DNA from: Hydrogenophaga sp.
GTDB lineage: Bacteria > Pseudomonadota > Gammaproteobacteria > Burkholderiales > Burkholderiaceae_C
DNA length: 14,473 bases
Direction: 5' to 3'
Assembly: GCA_020047875.1 (NCBI GenBank)
Contig: JAIFNE010000151.1
Location: forward strand, 1 to 14,473
Shown here: piece by piece, positions 7,189-13,911 of the stretch
Layout: every line of letters begins with the position of its first letter
Position numbering within the stretch: the stretch's first letter is position 1
Program-made: the position numbers and the translations under genes
Notes under the pieces: generated by a model
Database searches by the model: none
Told to the model about the DNA's origin: nothing
What the model saw: the letters and a program-made list of their open reading frames with translations, nothing else

Positions 7189-7726
7189 AGTTCTTGAACG
7201 GGAAACGGAAACCAGCCAGAAGAGCCTTGCACTCTTCATCGCTCTTGGCGGTCGTCGTGATGCTGATATTGAGGCCACGCAGGGCATCAATCTTGTCGTA
7301 CTCGATCTCGGGAAAGATGATCTGCTCTTTCACGCCGATGTTGTAGTTGCCGCGGCCGTCGAACGCTTTGCCCGAGATACCACGGAAGTCACGCACCCGG
7401 GGCAGCGCCACGGTGACGAAACGATCCAGGAATTCGTACATGCGGGCACCACGCAGGGTGACCATGCACCCAATGGGCTGCAGTTCGCGGATCTTGAAAC
7501 CGGCAATGGCTTTCTTGGCCTTGGTCACCACCGGCTTCTGGCCGGCAATCTTGGTGAGGTCGCTCACGGCGTTGTCCATCACCTTCTTGTCTGCCACAGC
7601 TTCGCTCACGCCCATGTTCAGGGTGATCTTGGTGAAACGCGGCACTTCCATGGTGGACTTGTAGCCGAACTTCTTCATCAGCTCTGGCGCCACGGTGTCG
7701 CGGTAGATGTCTTGAAAACGTGCCAT
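7187..7726 (-). CDS. rplE: 50S ribosomal protein L5
   Basis: 179 residues from the second of two close ATGs. L5 binds 5S rRNA and contacts P-site tRNA and S13. The signature block with KITLNMGVSEAVADKK (near 33-48), the GQKPVVTKAKKAIAGFKIRE segment and RDFRGISGKAFDGRGNYNIG are all intact, ending LLAGFRFPFKN. The frame also has an ATG at 7732 (MTMARFQ), overlapping the rplX stop as ATGA. I prefer 7726 because it gives the usual 179 residues and sits 7 nt from AAGGCGG, while 7732 is only 1 nt from it. Either start leaves the mature protein nearly unchanged. Confidence 0.96.
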   Translation of the reverse strand: MARFQDIYRDTVAPELMKKFGYKSTMEVPRFTKITLNMGVSEAVADKKVMDNAVSDLTKIAGQKPVVTKAKKAIAGFKIRELQPIGCMVTLRGARMYEFLDRFVTVALPRVRDFRGISGKAFDGRGNYNIGVKEQIIFPEIEYDKIDALRGLNISITTTAKSDEECKALLAGFRFPFKN

Positions 7727-7728
7727 GG

Positions 7729-8049
7729 TCATGCCGCCTTGATTTCTTCGCCGCTGGACTTGAAGACGCGCACTTTCTTGCCGTCAGCCAGAACCTTGAT
7801 GCCCACGCGATCGGCCTTGCCGGTGGCGCCATTGAAGATGGCGACGTTGGACTGCTGGATCGGCATGGTCTTCTCCACGATGCCACCCGTAACGCCCTTC
7901 ATGGGGTTGGGCTTGGCATGCTTCTTGACCAGGTTGATACCCTCAACCAGGAGCTTGCTTTCATCAACGCGCTGCAGCACCTTGCCGCGCTTGCCTTTGT
8001 CGCGACCGGAAATCGCAATCACTTCATCGCCACTACGAATCTTGTTCAT
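7729..8049 (-). CDS. rplX: 50S ribosomal protein L24
   Basis: 106 residues. L24 is one of the two assembly-initiator proteins of the 50S subunit and lies near the exit tunnel. The KOW motif is near the N-terminus (MNKIRSGDEVIAISGRDKGKRGKV), followed by VEGINLVKKHAKPNP. The SD GAGGAA lies 5 nt before the ATG, and the rplN stop TGA is embedded just ahead of it (TGAGGAA), which suggests coupling. The gene is followed within a few nucleotides by rplE. Confidence 0.98.
   Translation of the reverse strand: MNKIRSGDEVIAISGRDKGKRGKVLQRVDESKLLVEGINLVKKHAKPNPMKGVTGGIVEKTMPIQQSNVAIFNGATGKADRVGIKVLADGKKVRVFKSSGEEIKAA
7734..7740 (-). promoter_or_regulatory. Shine-Dalgarno of rplE
   Basis: The minus strand reads AAGGCGGCATGACCATG. 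Measured from AAGGCGG, the second ATG (7726) has 7-nt spacing and the first (7732) only 1 nt. This favours the second start, which also gives the standard L5 length. Confidence 0.6.
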
Positions 8050-8058
8050 GGGGATTCC

Positions 8059-8427
8059 TCAGAGAACCTCGGGCGCCAGCGACACGATCTTCATGAACTT
8101 CTCGGTGCGCAGTTCGCGCGTGACCGGTCCGAAGATGCGGGTGCCGATGGGCTCCAGCTTGGCATTGAGCAACACCGCGGCGTTGCCATCGAATTTGATC
8201 AGGGCGCCATCGGGGCGACGGATGCCCTTGGCGGTGCGAACCACCACAGCGCTGTAGACCTCGCCTTTTTTGACGCGACCACGCGGCGCGGCCTCTTTGA
8301 TCGTGACCTTGATCACGTCGCCCACGCTGGCGTAGCGGCGCTTGGAACCGCCGAGCACCTTGATGCACATCACGGACTTCGCACCCGTGTTGTCGGCAAC
8401 ATCGAGTCGAGATTGCGTTTGAATCAT
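8059..8427 (-). CDS. rplN: 50S ribosomal protein L14, first gene of the spc operon
   Basis: 122 residues. L14 lies on the 50S interface and makes bridge contacts with 16S rRNA. It begins MIQTQSRLDVADNTGAKSVM and includes VKKGEVYSAVVVRTAKGIRRPDG, AVLLN, GTRIFGPVTREL and SLAPEVL at the C-terminus, the full family pattern. The ribosome binding site is weak (GGGA about 9 nt before the ATG) compared with its neighbours. It is the first gene after a strong promoter and a leader of about 145 nt; rpsQ and the S10 operon are not upstream. Confidence 0.98.
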   Translation of the reverse strand: MIQTQSRLDVADNTGAKSVMCIKVLGGSKRRYASVGDVIKVTIKEAAPRGRVKKGEVYSAVVVRTAKGIRRPDGALIKFDGNAAVLLNAKLEPIGTRIFGPVTRELRTEKFMKIVSLAPEVL

Positions 8428-8454
8428 TTGTTTGTAGTCCCAACTTGAATCCGC

Positions 8455-8519
8455 CCAGCCACCACGGCCGGGAGTGATCAGTCTTGGGCCCGTCGTTGCA
8501 AGTGCATCCCGGCTGCTGG
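8455..8519 (-). promoter_or_regulatory. foldable leader upstream of rplN
   Basis: In the inferred 5' leader of the spc operon two nested arm pairs are complementary on the minus strand. CCAGC (8519-8515) can pair with GCTGG (8459-8455). Inside it GCCGGGA (8513-8507) can pair with TCCCGGC (8473-8467), a perfect 7-bp stem. The 33-nt apical part contains TGCACTTGCA and GGGCCC, which could fold further. The structure would end 27 nt before the rplN start. I know of no described leader family matching it; it may be regulatory or only fortuitous in GC-rich DNA. Confidence 0.4.
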
Positions 8520-8577
8520 CCGCGACACCCCCACGTTGTTGGGCAAGAAATCTTCACCGTTTCGGGCGAAGCCGTTG

Positions 8578-8606
8578 ATTATTGCAGAGGAATCTACCAG
8601 CGTCAA
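8578..8606 (-). promoter_or_regulatory. sigma70-type promoter of the spc operon
   Basis: On the minus strand, TTGACG (8606-8601) and AATAAT (8583-8578) are separated by exactly 17 nt. Each matches the consensus at five of six positions. Transcription would begin near 8571, giving a 5' leader of about 145 nt before the rplN ATG at 8427. The promoter lies 38 bp downstream of the glpD stop. This is the best promoter in the window and suits the high expression expected for ribosomal genes. Confidence 0.85.
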
Positions 8607-8643
8607 CAGTTTTTGCTGCCGCAGCCACAAAGGCCGCTGCCGC

Positions 8644-10266
8644 TCAAAGCGCCACACCCGCTGGCAGGTGCTGCTGACACAGCCGCAGGAAGGCTTCCAG
8701 CGCGGGTTTGCTGGCACCTTCTTCTTCCAGAATCACGGCCACCGCGGGCGCGGCGGCGGCAGCAGCCCGTGCGTCCAGGAACAGCAAACGCCAGCGCCGG
8801 GCCAGCACATCTTCAACCGTCTGCGCATGCTCGCTGCGGGCTGCGAACCGCACCATGGCTTCGGTCAAGCCGGGGGCCAGCAGTCGGTCTGCGCCGGGAC
8901 AGGCCTGCACGTTGGCTGCCTCGGTGCCATAAAGATGCAGACCAGGCACAGCGTGGATCGGGGTGGTCCGGGCACCCGGTGGCGGCGCACCGACCAGGCG
9001 GTGCGCTTCGGTGTGCGCTACCGGGCGGTGCGTCAGCAAGCCTGCGTCAGCGCAGCGCTGCAGGACATCCTCGGCCATCGCGCGGTAGGTGGTCCACTTG
9101 CCGCCGGTGACCGTGACCAGGCCGCCCGGATCGACCACGATGGTGTGCTCCCGAGAGATGGTTTTGGTGCCGGCTTCTGCGCTCTCGGGCGGCGCCACCA
9201 GCGGGCGCAATCCAACCCACACGCTGCGTATGTCCGCGGTGGTCACCGGCCGGCTCAACACGCGCGCCGATTCGCCGAGGATGAATTCCAGCTCTTCATC
9301 AAACGCAGTGGGATCGCGCGGCAGGTCCTCGCGCGGGGTGTCGGTGGTTCCCAGAATCAGCTTGCCCAGCCACGGCACCGCAAACAACACGCGGCCGTCG
9401 CGCGTTTTGGGCACCAACAGCGCGTGGCTGCCCGGCATGAATTCGCGATCGACCACCAGATGAACCCCCTGGCTCGGGCTGACCATGCGCGCGGGCGGCT
9501 GGCTGCCGTGCTTGACCTGCGCCTGGCTGCGCAGCCGATCCACCCAGACGCCGGTGGCGTTGATCACAAGGCGGGCCTGAATGGCCAGGGTTTCATCTGT
9601 GAGACGGTCGGTCACCGTGAGGCGGGTCCGCGCGCCCTCGGACGGGTCATTGCATTGCTCAAGCGCTGTGACCTCAGCGTAGTTCAGCACCAGGGCGCCA
9701 GCCGCCTCGGCGGAGCGGGCGAGTGCCAGCGCGAGCCGAGCGTCGTCAAACTGGCCGTCCCAGTACTTCACGCCGCCTTGCAGGTGCTCGGGCTCCAGGC
9801 CAGGTAAGGCGGCCAGGGTCTCGGCTCGGCTCAGCAGCTCGGTGCGCCCCAGACCGGCGCGGCCCGCCATCAGGTCGTACAGCTTGAGGCCCAGGCCATA
9901 AAAAGGGGTTTGCCACCAGGCATAGGACGGCATCACGAACGGCAGCGGCTGCGCGAGATGTGGCGCGATTCGCAGCACGGTGGCGCGCTCGGCCAGCGCC
10001 TCGCGAACCAGCGCCACATTGCCCTGCGCCAGGTAGCGCACGCCGCCATGCAGCAGCTTGGTGGACCGCGAGGATGTGCCGCCCGCGAAATCGTGTGACT
10101 CCAGCAAAACCACAGAAAACCCGCGCAAGGCCGCGTCGAGCGCGACACCCAGACCGGTTGCGCCGCCACCGACCACCGCAAGATCCCAAACGACCGGGCT
10201 TCGCAACCGGTCAAAGGCCCGCGCCCTGGCATTCGCCGGCCGAGCGGCCGGGGTTTCGGTGTTCAC
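8644..10266 (-). CDS. glpD: FAD-dependent (aerobic-type) glycerol-3-phosphate dehydrogenase
   Basis: 540 residues. The enzyme oxidises sn-glycerol-3-phosphate to dihydroxyacetone phosphate at the inner membrane and passes electrons to quinone. The FAD-binding dinucleotide fold is at 31-49 (VVGGGATGLGVALDAALRG, the family signature), followed by SHDFAGGTSSRSTKLLHGG. The second signature GGKWTTYR is at 388-395. A C-terminal domain follows to residue 540 and has an unusual run of alanines near 500-506. The start is GTG, with AGGGAG 6 nt upstream, and overlaps the glpK stop as GTGA, so the pair is translationally coupled. No convincing terminator follows; read-through into the spc promoter region is possible. 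Confidence 0.96.
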   Translation of the reverse strand: MNTETPAARPANARARAFDRLRSPVVWDLAVVGGGATGLGVALDAALRGFSVVLLESHDFAGGTSSRSTKLLHGGVRYLAQGNVALVREALAERATVLRIAPHLAQPLPFVMPSYAWWQTPFYGLGLKLYDLMAGRAGLGRTELLSRAETLAALPGLEPEHLQGGVKYWDGQFDDARLALALARSAEAAGALVLNYAEVTALEQCNDPSEGARTRLTVTDRLTDETLAIQARLVINATGVWVDRLRSQAQVKHGSQPPARMVSPSQGVHLVVDREFMPGSHALLVPKTRDGRVLFAVPWLGKLILGTTDTPREDLPRDPTAFDEELEFILGESARVLSRPVTTADIRSVWVGLRPLVAPPESAEAGTKTISREHTIVVDPGGLVTVTGGKWTTYRAMAEDVLQRCADAGLLTHRPVAHTEAHRLVGAPPPGARTTPIHAVPGLHLYGTEAANVQACPGADRLLAPGLTEAMVRFAARSEHAQTVEDVLARRWRLLFLDARAAAAAAPAVAVILEEEGASKPALEAFLRLCQQHLPAGVAL

Positions 10267-11792
10267 AGGGAACTCCCTTCATCCGCCAACGCAGCCCAGC
10301 CCTCGCTGCGGCGCACCGCCTGGGCCCAACGCGCGCACTTGGCGAGGCGCTGGTCGGCCGACCAGGCGGGTTCAAACACCCGGTCGACCTGCCACAGGGC
10401 GGCGATTTCATCGGTGCCCTGCCAGAAACCGGTGGCCAGCCCGGCGAGGTAGGCCGCGCCGAGCGCGGTGGTCTCGGTGATCCGTGGGCGCACCACCGGC
10501 ACGCCCAGCACGTCGGCCTGCACCTGCATGAGCAGGTTGTTGGCGCAGGCGCCGCCGTCCACACGCAGCTCCTTCAGCGGCAGATACGCATCGGCTTCCA
10601 TGGCGGAAAACACCTCAGCGCTCTGCAGCGCGATCGCCTCGAGCGCGGCGCGGGCGATGTGGGCCCGGCCGGTACCTCGGGTCATGCCCACCAGCGCGGC
10701 GCGCGCATGGCCATCCCAGTGCGGCGCGCCGAGTCCGGCGAAGGCTGGGACCAAATACACATCGCCGGTGTCGCTGACGCTGCCGGCAAGGGCTTCCACG
10801 TCGGACGCGTGCTCAATGATGTTCAAACCGTCACGCAACCACTGCACGGTGGCGCCCGCCATGAACACGGCGCCCTCCAGACAGTAGGCGGGCGCACCCC
10901 CGAGGGTCCAGCCCACGGTGGTGAGCAGGCGATGCTTTGACGAAACAGGCTGCTCACCGGCATTCAGCAGCATGAAGCAGCCGGTGCCATAGGTGTTTTT
11001 GGCCATGCCCGGCTGATGACAGGCCTGCCCGAAGGTGGCGGCCTGCTGGTCGCCGGCCATGCCGGCAATCGGTATCGCTGCCCCGAACAGGGCAGGGTCA
11101 CTGCCCCCCAGCACACCGCTGCTGGGCACAACCGCCGGCAGCACCGCCGCCGGAATGTTGAACAGCGCCAGCAGCACCGGATCCCATTGGAAGGTGTGGA
11201 TGTTGAACAGCAGCGTACGACTGGCGTTGCTCGGATCGGTGACGTGCAGGCGGCCGCCGGTCAGCTGCCAGACCAGCCAGCTGTCCACCGTGCCAAAGGC
11301 CAGCTCGCCGCGCTCGGCCCGGCTTCGGACACCGGGCAGGTTGTCCAGCAGCCAGGCCAGTTTGGTGGCGGAGAAATAGGCATCGATCACCAGCCCGGTG
11401 CGCTGCTGGATGCTGGCAGCATGACCCGCCTGGCGCAGCGCGTCGCAGTTGGCGGCGGTGCGCCGGTCTTGCCAGACGATCGCGGGGCCCACCGGTTCGC
11501 CGGTGGCCCGGTCCCACAACACGGTGGTTTCGCGCTGGTTGGTGATACCGATACACGCCACATCCTGCGGCGCCACGCCCTGCGCGCTCAGCACCTCACG
11601 AGCCACCTGCAGCTGGGTCTGCCAAATGTCGCGGGCATCGTGCTCCACCCAGCCGGGCTGCGGGAAGTGCTGGGCAAACGCCTGCTGCGCAACGCCGCGC
11701 ACCTGGCCAGCGCGATCAAACAGGATGGCGCGCGAGCTGGTGGTGCCCTGGTCGAGCGCCAGCACAAGGTGGGGGGATCGAGAAACCATCAT
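10263..11792 (-). CDS. glpK: glycerol kinase
   Basis: About 509 residues (E. coli 502). It phosphorylates glycerol with ATP to sn-glycerol-3-phosphate, the substrate of GlpD encoded next. The FGGY-kinase N-terminus with the phosphate-binding loop ALDQGTTSSRAILFD is at about 12-26. Glycerol-site residues are seen in NQRETT, WQDRRT, YFSATK and AGMAGDQQAA. The C-terminal half has TYGTGCFMLLN, FAGLGAPHWD and ELRVDGGACANN. The open frame runs on to 12008, but that part is antisense to proC. Start: tandem ATGs at 11792 and 11789, neither with a clear Shine-Dalgarno, so the exact start is uncertain by one codon. No glpF or glpR is adjacent in the window. Confidence 0.96.
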   Translation of the reverse strand: MMVSRSPHLVLALDQGTTSSRAILFDRAGQVRGVAQQAFAQHFPQPGWVEHDARDIWQTQLQVAREVLSAQGVAPQDVACIGITNQRETTVLWDRATGEPVGPAIVWQDRRTAANCDALRQAGHAASIQQRTGLVIDAYFSATKLAWLLDNLPGVRSRAERGELAFGTVDSWLVWQLTGGRLHVTDPSNASRTLLFNIHTFQWDPVLLALFNIPAAVLPAVVPSSGVLGGSDPALFGAAIPIAGMAGDQQAATFGQACHQPGMAKNTYGTGCFMLLNAGEQPVSSKHRLLTTVGWTLGGAPAYCLEGAVFMAGATVQWLRDGLNIIEHASDVEALAGSVSDTGDVYLVPAFAGLGAPHWDGHARAALVGMTRGTGRAHIARAALEAIALQSAEVFSAMEADAYLPLKELRVDGGACANNLLMQVQADVLGVPVVRPRITETTALGAAYLAGLATGFWQGTDEIAALWQVDRVFEPAWSADQRLAKCARWAQAVRRSEGWAALADEGSSL

Positions 11793-11856
11793 TCTGCGAA
11801 GATACCGCAAGCCGTGCACCGGACGCCGGCGCTGGCCCTGCGCCAACGAGCCCCAC

Positions 11857-11860
11857 AGGA
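11857..11860 (+). promoter_or_regulatory. Shine-Dalgarno of proC
   Basis: AGGA lies 8 nt before the GTG at 11869. The open frame continues far upstream through glpK antisense, with ATGs that would add over a hundred non-family residues. This site and the Rossmann motif eleven residues in place the start at the GTG. Confidence 0.7.
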
Positions 11861-11868
11861 CAACCAAC

Positions 11869-12681
<813 letters not shown>

Positions 12682-12734
12682 TCCCTTGGCGCTCGGCTCG
12701 CGGACGACGTGCGCTCTGCTACGCGGCTGCCCCC

Positions 12735-12749
12735 GGGGCCTGCGGCCCC
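12735..12749. repeat. GC-rich hairpin downstream of proC
   Basis: GGGGCC-TGC-GGCCCC is a 6-bp perfect inverted repeat 53 bp after the proC stop, overlapping the palindrome CCCCGGGG (12731-12738). Another palindrome, GGGGCCCC, lies at 12817-12824. TCCTCCTT follows the hairpin on the plus strand, so it could be a weak proC terminator. It could equally be a dispersed intergenic repeat of the kind common in GC-rich Burkholderiales; copy number in the genome would tell. The remaining bases 12682-12834 show nothing else. Confidence 0.4.
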
Positions 12750-12834
12750 TCCTCCTTGATGCCGCTGCGCAGAACACACCGCATCCGCGAGCAAAGTTGG
12801 CGGGCGAAGACCGCAAGGGGCCCCGTGCTGACGC

Positions 12835-13119
12835 TCAGTCTGGGGGTTCACGTCGGATTCCACGAGGGTCTATCCGGCAGCACCATGTGGCCACTTTTGT
12901 CCAGCCTGTCCCTAAGACATTCGGTTCAGCCACACCACTTGCGATGAGTAGTCCCGGTGTTCCATCAACGCCAGGATCGTCTTCAATTACTTCAATCGCC
13001 ATGCCGGGAAGAAGTTGAACGGGTGTTCCGGTCTCATCGAGGCGAACGTCAGCCTGCGATAAAAGGACCAAGTCGTGTTCGACCAACTCATTGAAATCGA
13101 TGCGAAACCGTGGGGTCAT
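12835..13119 (-). CDS. hypothetical protein, 94 residues
   Basis: I do not recognise this protein. It starts MTPRFRIDFNELVEHDLVLL and is acidic (many D and E), with a conserved-looking pattern of a beta-strand-rich fold: LSQADVRLDETGTPVQL, GMAIEVIEDDPG, LIASGVAEP and CCRIDPRGIRR. There is no signal peptide or membrane segment. No strong Shine-Dalgarno precedes the ATG, so the start is uncertain. It is convergent with proC and lies 125 bp downstream of the toxin gene on the same strand. Residue composition is protein-like rather than the Arg/Ala/Pro-rich pattern of shadow frames here, which is why I call it. It could be accessory cargo together with the toxin-antitoxin pair. Confidence 0.5.
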   Translation of the reverse strand: MTPRFRIDFNELVEHDLVLLSQADVRLDETGTPVQLLPGMAIEVIEDDPGVDGTPGLLIASGVAEPNVLGTGWTKVATWCCRIDPRGIRREPPD

Positions 13120-13244
13120 CTCAATGTCCGCTGGTGACCGTTAGCCGCCATCCTACTGCGCCACACCCGATTGGGCGCGCGCTCACTCGCTACACCGCCC
13201 ACGGACGCGGTACACCCTGCTCAGTGGCTGCCCCTTGGCACAAA

Positions 13245-13559
13245 TCAAATGCCCGAAAGCACTGCGTCCATGGCCGACACCAAGGCGCTGGCCTGCGCTG
13301 CCACGTTGTCCACAGGTCGGCGTAACTCTTTGGCGGGCAGGGGAGCGGCATAGTGCGCCAGCGCATGCAAGCGCTTGCCTTTGACCATGATGACCGGACA
13401 CAGTGTGGTCGGCACCATGGTGCCTGAGCTGAACACAGCGAGCGGCATGGTCAACCGCGTGGCCAGGGCATCGAGCAGATCACTTTGGATCACGACCACG
13501 TAGGGAATGCCGTCGGCTGCGCTGCGGCTGGGATTGGCGTAGACGTCGTACTGCGGCAT
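13245..13559 (-). CDS. CcdB-family toxin
   Basis: 104 residues. CcdB proteins poison DNA gyrase by trapping the cleavage complex. The N-terminus MPQYDVYANPS, then PYVVVIQSDLLDALATRLTMPL (residues about 19-40), matches CcdB (VDVQSDIIDTPGRRMVIPL in the F plasmid protein). The middle has LCPVIMVKGKR and the protein ends MDAVLSGI. The terminal Gly-Ile needed for gyrase poisoning in CcdB is kept. The preceding Trp of the F protein is Ser here; other chromosomal CcdBs also lack it. The ATG is 7 bp after the antitoxin stop, with the weak SD GGTGA inside the antitoxin end, so it depends on antitoxin translation. The open frame continues upstream but there overlaps the antitoxin. Confidence 0.85.
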   Translation of the reverse strand: MPQYDVYANPSRSAADGIPYVVVIQSDLLDALATRLTMPLAVFSSGTMVPTTLCPVIMVKGKRLHALAHYAAPLPAKELRRPVDNVAAQASALVSAMDAVLSGI

Positions 13560-13566
13560 CGGCTGT

Positions 13567-13836
13567 TCACCAAGGGCGGAGATCTTCACCCGGAATGCCG
13601 AGCGCATCGAATCGGGCGTTCTGGGCTTCAATCCAGTCACCGAACTCGGCTTCAAACGCTTTTTTGCGCGCAGCTCGGGTGCTCTTGCCGCTGCTGGCCT
13701 GCAGGGCCAGGTACTGCTCAGCCGAGAGGATCACAGTGTCGATATGGCCGGCTTTTTCCACAAACACCGGCTCGCGCTTCGCTTGCGCGCAGAGGCTGCC
13801 AAATCGATTCTTGGCTTCGGTGGCGGTGACTCGCAT
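13567..13836 (-). CDS. hybrid antitoxin: Phd/YefM-like N-terminus, CcdA-like C-terminus
   Basis: 89 residues. The N-terminal half (1-45: MRVTATEAKNRFGSLCAQAK, then PVFVEKAG and VILSAEQYLAL) is a Phd/YefM-type DNA-binding fold, including the FGSL and 'I/VLS...Y' pattern. The C-terminal 30 residues (FGDWIEAQNARFDALG, then LRPW) resemble the toxin-binding tail of CcdA, which ends ENRDW in the F plasmid. The combination fits the CcdB-type toxin encoded 7 bp downstream. AAGGAG lies 6 nt before the ATG, far stronger than the toxin's site, giving the usual antitoxin excess. An inverted repeat overlaps the likely promoter, consistent with autorepression. Family calls are by eye. Confidence 0.85.
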   Translation of the reverse strand: MRVTATEAKNRFGSLCAQAKREPVFVEKAGHIDTVILSAEQYLALQASSGKSTRAARKKAFEAEFGDWIEAQNARFDALGIPGEDLRPW

Positions 13837-13854
13837 GGCACGCTCCTTGATGGT

Positions 13855-13911
13855 TTGGCCATTTTAGCCATTGCCGGCCAACGATTGCACAAAGCATGAA
13901 GCACGCGTCAA
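13855..13911 (-). promoter_or_regulatory. promoter and probable operator of the toxin-antitoxin pair
   Basis: On the minus strand TTGACG (13911-13906), 16 nt, TGCAAT (13889-13884) is one candidate promoter; a second -10, TAAAAT (13866-13861), lies nearer the gene with a poor -35. A 6-bp inverted repeat, TTGGCC at 13855-13860 and GGCCAA at 13876-13881, brackets the second -10, with GCCATT repeated twice between the arms. This layout is what an antitoxin-bound operator would look like. The -35 overlaps the ubiA stop codon, so read-through from ubiA is also possible. Confidence 0.5.

Noticed and set aside
8607..8643. GC-rich repeat right after the glpD stop as a glpD terminator
   Set aside because: GCAGC and GCTGC can pair over a large loop, but no T-run follows on the minus strand; AAAAACTG follows instead.
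11793..11868. divergent promoters between glpK and proC
   Set aside because: The 76 bp contain no -35/-10 pair with acceptable spacing on either strand; TATCTT upstream of glpK lacks a matching -35.
13120..13160. GTTAGCC / GGCTAAC near the unknown ORF start as an integron attC core site
   Set aside because: It does not match the GTTRRRY / RYYYAAC cores exactly, and no partner site was found at attC distance.
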